Assembly: GCA_013289835.1 (NCBI GenBank)
Contig: JABCZG010000011.1
Coordinates: 62,001-126,000 of the forward strand
Reading direction: 5' to 3'
Length of the DNA: 64,000 bases
Origin: Acidobacteriota bacterium
GTDB lineage: Bacteria; Acidobacteriota; Terriglobia; Acidiferrales; UBA7541
Shown: one piece after another, positions 46,957 through 56,185 of the stretch
Layout: each line of letters starts with the position of its first letter
How positions within the stretch are numbered: position 1 is the first letter of the stretch
Notes under the pieces: model-generated
Database searches by the model: none
What the model was told of the DNA's origin: nothing
The model's input: only the letters and a program-made list of their open reading frames with translations
Program-made: the position numbers and the translations under genes

Positions 46957-48114
46957 AGCGCGTCCCGCTGCCGCGCCGGAAGCCCAGGCCCATTGAAAAT
47001 TAAATCCACCGAGATGCCCGGTCACATCCACGACCTCGCCGATAAAAAACAGTCCTCGGATTTTTTTGCTCTCCATGCTTTTGCTGGATAGCTCTTTGGT
47101 GTCCACACCGCCCGCGGTGACTTCCGCTTTTTCGTAGCCTTCCGTGCCTGCCGGAATGAGGCGCCAATCATGGACACGCTTTTCAAACTCCGTGAGGGCT
47201 TCGTTGGTCCACGATGCGGGCTTGTTCGCCTCCAGCCAGCGATCGGCGAAACGCTTCGGCAGGATTCCCAGAAAGGCCGACCGAGCCGCGATGAGGTTGC
47301 GAACTTTCGCGGCGCGAATTGCCGGCGCGATTTCGCGATCGGGCGCGAGATCGATTTGAATGGGCTGGCCTTTTTCCCAGTAAGAGGAGATCTGCAGGAT
47401 CGCGGGTCCGCTCAAGCCACGATGGGTGATAAGCATTTTTTCGCGGAAAGCGTGCTGGTTCGCGGAGGCAATGACTTCGGCGGACACTCCAGCCAAATCG
47501 CTGTACATCTTGAAGTCTTTTCCGCCGAGGAGAAAGGGTACCAAGCCCGGTTTGGTGGCGACGATGTTCAAGCCGAATTGACGTGCGAGATCGTAGCCGA
47601 AAGCGGTTGCTCCCATTTTGGGGATAGAAAGGCCACCGGTGGCGACGACTACTGCTGGCGCCTGAAATTCAGCGGCTTCGGTTCGAATGATGAACTCTGT
47701 TGTTCGCTGGACTTCGTGAACATTGCAATTGAGAAAAATCTGCACTCCTGCCGTCCGGCATTCGGCTTCGAGCATATCCGTGATCAGCTGCGCGGAGCGG
47801 TCGCAGAAAAGCTGGCCGAGCGTTTTTTCGTGGTAGGCGATGTGATGTTTTTCAACCAGGGCGATGAAATCCGCCGGCGTGTAGCGCGAGAGAGCGGACT
47901 TTGCGAAATGTTCGTTCTCGGAAATAAAGTTTTCCGGCCGGCAATGAAGGTTGGTGAAATTGCACCGTCCACCGCCGGAGATCAGGATTTTCTTGCCGAT
48001 GCGATCGGCGTGCTCCAGCACGCCGACGCGCCGGCCGCGTTTGCCAGCCTCGATGGCGCAGAGCAGGCCGGCGGCGCCGGCGCCAAGAATCAAAGCGTCA
48101 AATCTGTGGATCAA
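46951..48114 (-). CDS. FAD-dependent oxidoreductase, HI0933/BaiN/YhiN family
   Basis: 387-residue flavoprotein. N-terminal FAD-binding Rossmann motif ALILGAGAAGLLCAIEAGKRG (split as GAGAAGLLCA), then KKILISGGGRCNFTNLH, diagnostic of the HI0933 family, ATGGLSIPKMGATAFGYDLA, and the C-terminal GLFFIGEVVDVTGHLGGFN. Relatives include BaiN, linked to bile-acid reduction, but most are uncharacterised. The 3' end overlaps the YbiT-like gene by 6 bp, convergent. The substrate is unknown. Confidence 0.88.
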   Translation of the reverse strand: MIHRFDALILGAGAAGLLCAIEAGKRGRRVGVLEHADRIGKKILISGGGRCNFTNLHCRPENFISENEHFAKSALSRYTPADFIALVEKHHIAYHEKTLGQLFCDRSAQLITDMLEAECRTAGVQIFLNCNVHEVQRTTEFIIRTEAAEFQAPAVVVATGGLSIPKMGATAFGYDLARQFGLNIVATKPGLVPFLLGGKDFKMYSDLAGVSAEVIASANQHAFREKMLITHRGLSGPAILQISSYWEKGQPIQIDLAPDREIAPAIRAAKVRNLIAARSAFLGILPKRFADRWLEANKPASWTNEALTEFEKRVHDWRLIPAGTEGYEKAEVTAGGVDTKELSSKSMESKKIRGLFFIGEVVDVTGHLGGFNFQWAWASGAAAGRAL

Positions 48115-48208
48115 GAGGGAAACTCATTCAGCCGCGGAATACCCATCTTCGAGTTTCCGCTGCGGTTCCCCACAAGGTTAAACTAAGAACGGGAGAAGAC
48201 CGAGAAAT

Positions 48209-50026
48209 TTGCCTCCGATTATCAGCGCACAAGGACTGTCGAAGAGATACGGCGTCGCGCCGCTGTTCCATGATATTTCGTTTACCGTTTCCGAAGGCGA
48301 TCGCATCGGGGTGATCGGGCCGAATGGCTCCGGCAAATCCACGTTGCTGGAAATGATCATTGGCCGCGTGAAGCCGGACAGCGGGGACGTGGCGATCCGC
48401 AAAGGGACGCGGCTGAGCTATGTAGCGCAGATTTCGGAATTTGCCGCGGGCGTCAGCATTCGGTCGGTCATCGCAAGCGCTTTGGAGCGCGCGGCGGTGC
48501 CCGAATCCGAACGCGCCGCGCGCTTTGCGCAGACTCTCGGCCGAGCGGGTTTTGCGGATCTCGACGCGGAAGCCGCGACGCTTTCGGGTGGCTGGCGCAA
48601 GCGGCTGGCCATTGCCGAGGCCCTGGTCCAGGCGCCTGACATTCTGCTGCTGGATGAGCCCACCAATCATCTGGACCTTGCCGGGATTCAGTGGCTCGAG
48701 TCCGTGCTGCAAAATGCGGCGTTCGCGTGCGTGGTGGTCAGCCACGACCGCTATTTTCTGGAAAACACCGTAAACGAAATGGTGGAACTGAATCGCGCTT
48801 ACGAAAATGAGGCGCTGCGCGTGAGAGGGAACTACAGCAGCTTTCTGGAGGCCAAGGAAGAATATCTTCACGCGCAGAAAAAAAGGCAAGAGTCGCTCGA
48901 GAATCGCGTGCACACGGAACTGGAATGGCTGCGGCGCGGGCCGAAGGCGCGGGCCACGAAGGCCAAAGCGCGCATTGATAAAGCGCACGAGATGATCGGA
49001 GAGCTTGCGGAGATGAACGCGCGCAGCCGCACCTCCAGCGCCGAACTCGATTTCTCCGCCACCAATCGAAAGACCAAGCAGCTCATCACCCTCGAGGGAG
49101 TGTCTTTCGGAATCGGCAGCCGCACGCTGTTCAAAGACATTCATTTCAGCGTGACGTCGGGAATGCGGGTCGGCCTGGTCGGTCCCAACGGCAGCGGCAA
49201 AACAACATTGCTGCGCTTGCTGCGCGGCGACCTCAAGCCGGAATCCGGTAAGATTCGGCGCGCCGATGGATTGCGCATTGTGTACTTCGACCAGAATCGC
49301 GAACTCGATCCCGACCTCACTTTGCGCCGAGCGCTGGCGCCAGACAGTGACGCGGTGATTTATCAGGAGCGCGTGATTCATGTCGCGTCATGGGCGGAGC
49401 GATTCCTCTTTTCCAGCGAAAACCTGAACCAGCGCGTTGGACGACTCTCCGGAGGAGAACGCGCGCGTGTGCTGATCGCTCAACTGATGCTGCAACCCGC
49501 GGACGTGCTCTTGCTCGACGAACCCACCAATGATCTGGATATCCCCACATTGGAAATATTGGAAGAAAGCTTGCTCGAATATAGCGGGGCGCTTGTGCTC
49601 GTAACACACGACCGGTTCATGCTGGATCGCGTTTCAACGGTGGTGCTGGGGCTCGATGGATTGGGCAAAGCCGAACGCTTCGCCGACTACTCGCAATGGG
49701 ACGCCTGGCAGCGGCTACAACTCACGAAAGCCAAGCCGGTGGCGTCAACTACAGGTTCGCGCCTGAGTGCGGCGCCGGACGCGGACTCGGTTCCATCGCC
49801 CAAGAAGAAACTATCGTTTAAAGAAGTCCGCGAGTTTGCCAGCATTGAGGAACGCATCGCCCAAGCTGAAAGGCAGTTGCGCGTCAAACAGACTGCTCTC
49901 GAAGATCCGCAGGTGATGGGCGATCGGATCCGTCTGCAAGGCGCACTTTCCGACATGCAAGAAGCGCAGAAAACCGTGGACCATCTGTACGAGCGCTGGG
50001 CCGAGCTCGAACAAAAACAGAAGTGA
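48209..50026 (+). CDS. uup: ABC-F ATPase, Uup-like
   Basis: 605-residue tandem ABC ATPase starting at TTG 48209. Walker A: GPNGSGKST and GPNGSGKTT; signatures LSGGWRKRLAI and LSGGERARVLI; Walker B LLLDEPTNHLDL and LLLDEPTNDLDI. Between the two domains lies the charged linker (about 240-285), and at the C-terminus a Uup-type coiled-coil domain (about 530-605: KKKLSFKEVREF, then paired helices). Uup-like ABC-F proteins act on ribosomes and influence precise excision of transposons. The start codon is inferred from the conserved IISAQGLSKRYG beginning. Confidence 0.87.
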   Translation: MPPIISAQGLSKRYGVAPLFHDISFTVSEGDRIGVIGPNGSGKSTLLEMIIGRVKPDSGDVAIRKGTRLSYVAQISEFAAGVSIRSVIASALERAAVPESERAARFAQTLGRAGFADLDAEAATLSGGWRKRLAIAEALVQAPDILLLDEPTNHLDLAGIQWLESVLQNAAFACVVVSHDRYFLENTVNEMVELNRAYENEALRVRGNYSSFLEAKEEYLHAQKKRQESLENRVHTELEWLRRGPKARATKAKARIDKAHEMIGELAEMNARSRTSSAELDFSATNRKTKQLITLEGVSFGIGSRTLFKDIHFSVTSGMRVGLVGPNGSGKTTLLRLLRGDLKPESGKIRRADGLRIVYFDQNRELDPDLTLRRALAPDSDAVIYQERVIHVASWAERFLFSSENLNQRVGRLSGGERARVLIAQLMLQPADVLLLDEPTNDLDIPTLEILEESLLEYSGALVLVTHDRFMLDRVSTVVLGLDGLGKAERFADYSQWDAWQRLQLTKAKPVASTTGSRLSAAPDADSVPSPKKKLSFKEVREFASIEERIAQAERQLRVKQTALEDPQVMGDRIRLQGALSDMQEAQKTVDHLYERWAELEQKQK

Positions 50027-50072
50027 CCTTCAAGGATGTGCCCGCCAGGATTAGCGAAGTTCCGTCCCAGGC

Positions 50073-51029
50073 CTATCGCCGCAAGAATTCAATCAAGATG
50101 GGATTGACGATTTCGGGATGCTCATAGAACGGCAAGTGAGCCGCATCATCAATCGCGTGAAATTCTGCCTGCGGGATGGCCTTGCGCACATCGTCGCTCA
50201 CGGAGAAAGGGACGGTCTGGTCGGCGCGGCCCCAGATCAGCAGCACGGGTTTCCCGCTCTTGCCGAGCTCTGCAAACGCTCCTGTGTTGTCCACCGAGAG
50301 AAAGTTAAGGATGGTGGAACACACGGCGCGGCGGAAACCCTTGTAGCGCATCTGCGAGGTGTACTTGGGAAAATAATCTGGATAGCGCTCCGGGTGCACG
50401 AAATCATCGCGTTGTGACGCGGGCATCGCCGGCGCTCGAAGCACGGCCATGACGAAATCGCCCAAGAAGGGCGCGCGAAGTTGCCACGGCGGCGGGAATC
50501 CCTTTCCATAAGCCGGATCGTACAGCACCACTTTTCGCACGTTTGCCGGGTGCCGCTTCGCGAAGTTGACCGTGATCGGCCCGCCCATGGAGAGTCCAAC
50601 AATGTCAATCGGCTCGGTGATGTTGAGTGCGCCAAGCAACTGCAGAAGCTGCTGATCAAATAGGTCCGGGTTATAAGTCACATCCGGTCGGTCCGACCAG
50701 CCCCGCCCATATAAATCAAAACGAAGCACGCGGAATCCCGCGGCGGTCAGCGCGTCAAATGTCGGGTCCCATATGAAATATGGAACGGAGAAGCCGTGCA
50801 CCAGAACGACTGTGCGCGCGTCTTTCGGCCCGCCCAGTTCGTAATGGGTTACGCCTGCCCCAAGGCGAATGTAACTCCCCCCGAATGAACGCGCATCCGC
50901 GCTCTGACGCTCGAGATCATCGAGCGCCCGCTTTTCCTGGTCGTAGTAGCGATAAACGCCGAACAAGACCGCAGCTACGGCCAAGATCAGCACGCATAGA
51001 AACTTGCTCAGGATTCTTAGTAGTCGCAT
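50073..51029 (-). CDS. Alpha/beta hydrolase, membrane anchored
   Basis: 318 residues with an N-terminal hydrophobic anchor (about 9-25, FLCVLILAVAAVLFGVY) and an alpha/beta-hydrolase domain: oxyanion loop VLVHGFSVPYFIW, nucleophile Ser in VGLSMGGP, a later acid (WGRADQTVPF) and terminal His in DDAAHLPFYEHPE. The enzyme would face the periplasm. The substrate is unknown; the sequence fits the broad epoxide-hydrolase/esterase group. It follows the dienelactone-hydrolase gene on the same strand after 27 bp, so the two may be one unit. Confidence 0.87.
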   Translation of the reverse strand: MRLLRILSKFLCVLILAVAAVLFGVYRYYDQEKRALDDLERQSADARSFGGSYIRLGAGVTHYELGGPKDARTVVLVHGFSVPYFIWDPTFDALTAAGFRVLRFDLYGRGWSDRPDVTYNPDLFDQQLLQLLGALNITEPIDIVGLSMGGPITVNFAKRHPANVRKVVLYDPAYGKGFPPPWQLRAPFLGDFVMAVLRAPAMPASQRDDFVHPERYPDYFPKYTSQMRYKGFRRAVCSTILNFLSVDNTGAFAELGKSGKPVLLIWGRADQTVPFSVSDDVRKAIPQAEFHAIDDAAHLPFYEHPEIVNPILIEFLRR

Positions 51030-51056
51030 GCCCTGTCGCGAAACGTTCTCCCCGCG

Positions 51057-51848
51057 CTATTTGCTGAGCAGAATCTTCCAACGGGCCCAGGCCTCGGCGC
51101 GGGCTTTTTTGTCGGCATCCTTGGCATCCGGAGCCTCGCCCGCGCGCATGAAGCCATGACCCGCGCCATCGTACGTCACGATGTCAAACGTTTTGCCCGC
51201 GGCCTTCATCTGCACAATGGCGTCGGGAATCATGGCGCCGATGCGCGCGTCGTTCCCCGCGAAAAATCCGTAGACGGGAGCCTTGATGCGTGCCATCGCG
51301 TCTTTCTCTGGCGGTCCGCCGTAGAAAACAAATGCAGCCGCCAAGTCTCCGCGGTTGGTAGCAAATCGGAACGTCTGACTGCCGCCCCAGCAAAACCCGC
51401 CCACGAATAGCTTGCCGTTCGAAGCGGGAATCTTCAGCGCATAGTCCGCAGCGGCATTCAAATCCGCCGTGACCTGATCCGGATTAAGATGGCTCACCGC
51501 TTCCATTGTCTTGCCTTCCGCAAAATCACTGCTGCGGCCGCCATTCGGTCCCATGCCGGAAAGCAGGTCCGGCGCGACCGCGATGTAACCGGCCGCAGCC
51601 ACCTGATCCGCGAGATCTTCCACCCAGTCCGACATCCCAAAAATCTCGTGAATGATAAGGACGACCGGCGTCTTGCCCTTCGATTCCGGATAAACGACAA
51701 ACGTTTCGACCGAGCGGCCATCATGCTTTAGCGTCACCCACTCGCTGTGGCGCGGAGATTTCGCGAGCGCCGCTTTGGCCCAGTCTTGCGCCGAAGCGAA
51801 CGGCGCAGCAATAAAAATGAGCAGCGAAATGAGCGCAATGCGTTTCAT
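51057..51848 (-). CDS. Secreted dienelactone hydrolase-family protein
   Basis: 263 residues with a signal peptide (LISLLIFIAAPFASAQD). A DLH domain follows: VVLIIHEIFGMSDWV, nucleophile Cys in VGGFCWGGSQ, Asp in FAGNDARIG and His in DGAGHGFMR. The Cys-type nucleophile is typical of DLH rather than esterases. Members hydrolyse lactone or ester bonds; periplasmic location makes a classic chloroaromatic pathway role unlikely. First gene of a possible two-gene unit with the alpha/beta hydrolase. Confidence 0.87.
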   Translation of the reverse strand: MKRIALISLLIFIAAPFASAQDWAKAALAKSPRHSEWVTLKHDGRSVETFVVYPESKGKTPVVLIIHEIFGMSDWVEDLADQVAAAGYIAVAPDLLSGMGPNGGRSSDFAEGKTMEAVSHLNPDQVTADLNAAADYALKIPASNGKLFVGGFCWGGSQTFRFATNRGDLAAAFVFYGGPPEKDAMARIKAPVYGFFAGNDARIGAMIPDAIVQMKAAGKTFDIVTYDGAGHGFMRAGEAPDAKDADKKARAEAWARWKILLSK

Positions 51849-52076
51849 GGTGTAGTTTCTCCTTCAGATGAAGATCGCCGGCCAGGTACGAATGAAAATC
51901 AGTTGGCGGAAACGAGTGGCATTGTAATGCTGGGTGGCGAAGGCTGCAAGACCGGCTTGAAAGGCCAGCATGAAACAGAGATATGGCCGAAATTGCCTCG
52001 GGAGACGCCGGAGCGTATATTGACGTGCGGCCTGGCGATGCGAGTTGAAAACTTTCGAAGAGTTTTGGGAGGAACC

Positions 52077-53831
52077 GTGGCAAGACTGCGTGGACGCGTG
52101 CTGTGCCTCTTTCTGCTGGCAGCGATGCCGCTTCCGGCGCAGGCCCCGGGACTTTCCGAGATGTACGCCCGGATTCGCGCGGAAGAGACCAGCAACTCCA
52201 AGATCATGTGGATCATCCACGAGATCGCGGATGTGTACGGCCCGCGCATAACAGGCACACCGAGTTTGAAAGCCGCAGACGATTGGGCCGTCAATACCAT
52301 GACGTCCTGGGGATTGACGAACGCGCACCTCGAACCCTGGACGTTTCAGCCGTCGAGCGCCGCAACGCCCGTGCCCGGTTGGGAAAACATGGAACTTTTA
52401 GCAGAAGCCGTCACGCCATTCCACGGGCAACTGATGGTGAAGCCGCTGGCGTGGACGCCGAGCACCAAAGGAGTGGTGACCGCGCAAGTGGTGATCATTG
52501 ACCCGCCGGGATATGCGCTACCGCCCGGCGGTGGATTTAATTTTTTTGGAGGGCCGCCACCGTTCCCGGAGCCGAAATGGGCGGCGCCGCCGATGCCCGA
52601 AAGAGCAAAACCGGCAGAGCCCAAGCAGCCGACCGCGGCCGAACTCGATGCCTATTTGAATTCCGTGAAGGATAAGGTACACGGCGCGATTGTATTCGTG
52701 GGTAAGCACGTGGAAGTGGCCGAGGAGATGAATCCTGCTCCCATGCGGCGTTCGGAAGACGATTGGAAGTCGCGGTTCGACGCCAAGAACCCGCGACCGA
52801 TGCGTTTTCCCGAACCGCCAAAGCTGGCCGAGGGCCAGCTGACGCGCGCGGAAGTTTCACGCCAGGTGGACCAGTTCCTCGTCGACAATGGAGCGCTCGT
52901 ACGCATCAACGATGCGGGCCGAGCGCACGGCGTCATCATTGCGCAAGGAAACAATACATTCGACTGGACCAGGGCCATTCCCACTCTAGTGATGCGCAAT
53001 GAAGACTATGGACGCATCTCGCGGTTTCTTGGCGATGGAACACCTGTAACGCTGCGCGTCAATATTCAGAACAAGGAGTACCCCGAGGGAACGACCGCTT
53101 ACAACGCGATTGGAGAAATTCCTGGCACGGACAAGAAAGACGAGGTGGTCATGCTGGGTGGTCACTACGACTCATGGCACGATGCCACGGGAGCCACGGA
53201 CAACGGCATCGGTTCCTCGATGATGCTGGAGGCTGTACGGATATTGTCGGCGCTGCATGTGCAGCCGCGGCGCACGATTCGCATTGCGCTTTGGAGCGGA
53301 GAAGAAGAAGGCTTGCTCGGTTCGCTGGCGTATGTGCAGCAGCATTTTGGAAGCTTTGAAAACCAGAAGCCGGAGTACGCGAAATTGGACGCGTATTTCA
53401 ACGTCGATTCCGGCACGGGGAAACCGAGAGGGGCGGGAGTTTTTGGGCCACCAGGCGCGGCCGACATGGTTCGCGAAGCGCTGATACCGTTCGCCGATTG
53501 GGGATTCATGGGAGCCGCAGCGAGCGGCAGCCGCAGAACAGGCGGGACGGACAGCACCTCATTTAACAACGCGGGATTGCCGGGAATTGGCTTGGCACAG
53601 GATGCGTTCGATTATGGTTCCTTTACGCATCACACGAATCTGGACACGTATGAGCGTATTTATGAAGAGGACGTGAGAGAAGGAGCCGTGGAAATTGCCT
53701 CGGCGGTGTATGCGCTGGCGATGGCAGACCAGATGGTGCCACGTTTTGAAGCGGAGAAGATGCCGAAGCCGGCGCCGGAACCTGGACCCGGTTCGGAGGC
53801 TAAGCCGGTCCGGCATGTTCCGGCGAATTGA
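52077..53831 (+). CDS. M28-family zinc aminopeptidase/carboxypeptidase, secreted
   Basis: 584 residues from GTG 52077, chosen for its strong GGGAGG site; ATG 52038 upstream is weaker. A signal peptide is present ([20 protein letters not shown]). A PA-like insert (about 110-340, with a Pro-rich stretch) precedes the peptidase domain. Zinc ligands and catalytic residues lie in MLGGHYDSWHDATGATDNG, the EEE of WSGEEEGLLGS, DSGTG and the last His in TTHH-like SFTHHTNLD. This resembles plasma-glutamate-carboxypeptidase-type M28 enzymes. Probably cleaves peptides in the periplasm or outside. Confidence 0.87.
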   Translation: MARLRGRVLCLFLLAAMPLPAQAPGLSEMYARIRAEETSNSKIMWIIHEIADVYGPRITGTPSLKAADDWAVNTMTSWGLTNAHLEPWTFQPSSAATPVPGWENMELLAEAVTPFHGQLMVKPLAWTPSTKGVVTAQVVIIDPPGYALPPGGGFNFFGGPPPFPEPKWAAPPMPERAKPAEPKQPTAAELDAYLNSVKDKVHGAIVFVGKHVEVAEEMNPAPMRRSEDDWKSRFDAKNPRPMRFPEPPKLAEGQLTRAEVSRQVDQFLVDNGALVRINDAGRAHGVIIAQGNNTFDWTRAIPTLVMRNEDYGRISRFLGDGTPVTLRVNIQNKEYPEGTTAYNAIGEIPGTDKKDEVVMLGGHYDSWHDATGATDNGIGSSMMLEAVRILSALHVQPRRTIRIALWSGEEEGLLGSLAYVQQHFGSFENQKPEYAKLDAYFNVDSGTGKPRGAGVFGPPGAADMVREALIPFADWGFMGAAASGSRRTGGTDSTSFNNAGLPGIGLAQDAFDYGSFTHHTNLDTYERIYEEDVREGAVEIASAVYALAMADQMVPRFEAEKMPKPAPEPGPGSEAKPVRHVPAN

Positions 53832-53972
53832 AGAAGAGGCCCGTCTCGGATAGAGGCAGGAAACGCTTATAAATCATTGTCAGAGACGTTTTCAAAGCAT
53901 GTCACGTCAAACCAGGGGCGTCGCCCCCATCAAGGTGGAATGTTCTTTAGCCCGGTTCATTTCCGTTTACCT

Positions 53973-53998
53973 CGCCTGCGTTGACACCTCTGCAGGCG
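53973..53998. other. Hairpin in the gap before proS
   Basis: The gap 53832-54064 holds no gene. CGCCTGC (53973-53979) pairs with GCAGGCG (53992-53998) around a 12-base loop, about 67 bp before proS. A second short hairpin, GGGGC-GTC-GCCCC, lies near 53922-53934. These may end the peptidase transcript or belong to the proS leader. Confidence 0.3.
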
Positions 53999-54043
53999 TC
54001 CGTTACGCTTTTGAGTTTACATAGCAGGACGAATTGCACCTGA

Positions 54044-55504
<1,461 letters not shown>

Positions 55505-55736
55505 CCTGCCAAATCCGCTTGGCGGCCGACTAATGTAATCCCCTGCTGCCGCGCCAACCCGTTCCTTTCCGGGTACATGGCCCGCGCCAAATTCTCGACA
55601 CGTCCCGAGCCGGGTGTTAGCGTTACCTCAGAGGGCAGCTACGTGTCCACCGATCACGGTTCACGTAGTGCGTGGAACAGGTCGGCCTTGGGGGACAGAT
55701 CTATTGCCTATTCACAGCATTCAGAATCGCGGCACT

Positions 55737-56108
55737 TTGGCTCACCGGCGCTCCGAGCGCGGGGAAGGAAAGCTCAAGGCTGTCGTCATTACGGCGATCA
55801 TCCTGGTGATTATTTATTGCGCTGTCAAAATCGTGCCGGCCTACGTCTCCGACTATCAACTCAGCGACAAAATGCAGGAGCAGGCGCGCTTCGCAGTCGT
55901 GAATCGCTACAGCGAGGACCAGATTCGAGAAAATATTTTCAAAGTGGCACAGGACCTGGATATTCCGGTGAAGCATGAAGACATCAAGGTGCTCTCAACG
56001 AATTCCGTGGTGAAAATTTCTGTGGAATACACCGTGCCCGTGGACTTGCCGTTCTACCATTTGGATCTGCACTTTACTCCGTCGAGTGAAAACAAGTCCA
56101 TTTTGTGA
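55737..56108 (+). CDS. DUF4845-like small membrane protein
   Basis: 123 residues from a TTG at 55737. One hydrophobic helix (about 15-33, VVITAIILVIIYCAVKIV) is followed by a periplasmic domain (VSDYQLSDKMQEQARFA, then DIPVKHEDIKVLSTNSVVKISVEY) that resembles DUF4845. No ATG fits: the frame opens at 55614, but that upstream sequence is not protein-like, and the conserved part begins with RRSERGEGKLK. The ribosome site is weak, so the start is uncertain. The gap 55505-55736 shows nothing else. Confidence 0.6.
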   Translation: MAHRRSERGEGKLKAVVITAIILVIIYCAVKIVPAYVSDYQLSDKMQEQARFAVVNRYSEDQIRENIFKVAQDLDIPVKHEDIKVLSTNSVVKISVEYTVPVDLPFYHLDLHFTPSSENKSIL

Positions 56109-56185
56109 TTCTGCCGCGACCACGTTGTCCGTTCCCCATGCACCGCGGGCAACCGTGGAAGGTAGAACACCGTCTTTCCTAGGGC

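Noticed and set aside
47170..48186. 338-codon + strand frame across the flavoprotein gene
   Set aside because: Shadow; the FAD-binding and HI0933 motifs lie on the - strand.
48128..49381. 417-codon antisense frame across the Uup-like gene
   Set aside because: Shadow of the ABC-F coding frame; no domain.
51747..52076. Upstream extension of the M28 peptidase frame
   Set aside because: Antisense to the dienelactone-hydrolase gene and lacks a signal peptide; GTG 52077 has a strong ribosome site directly before the signal peptide.
53930..53945. T-box-like AAGGTGGAA string upstream of proS
   Set aside because: Short partial match without the rest of a T-box leader (no specifier stem or antiterminator); probably chance.
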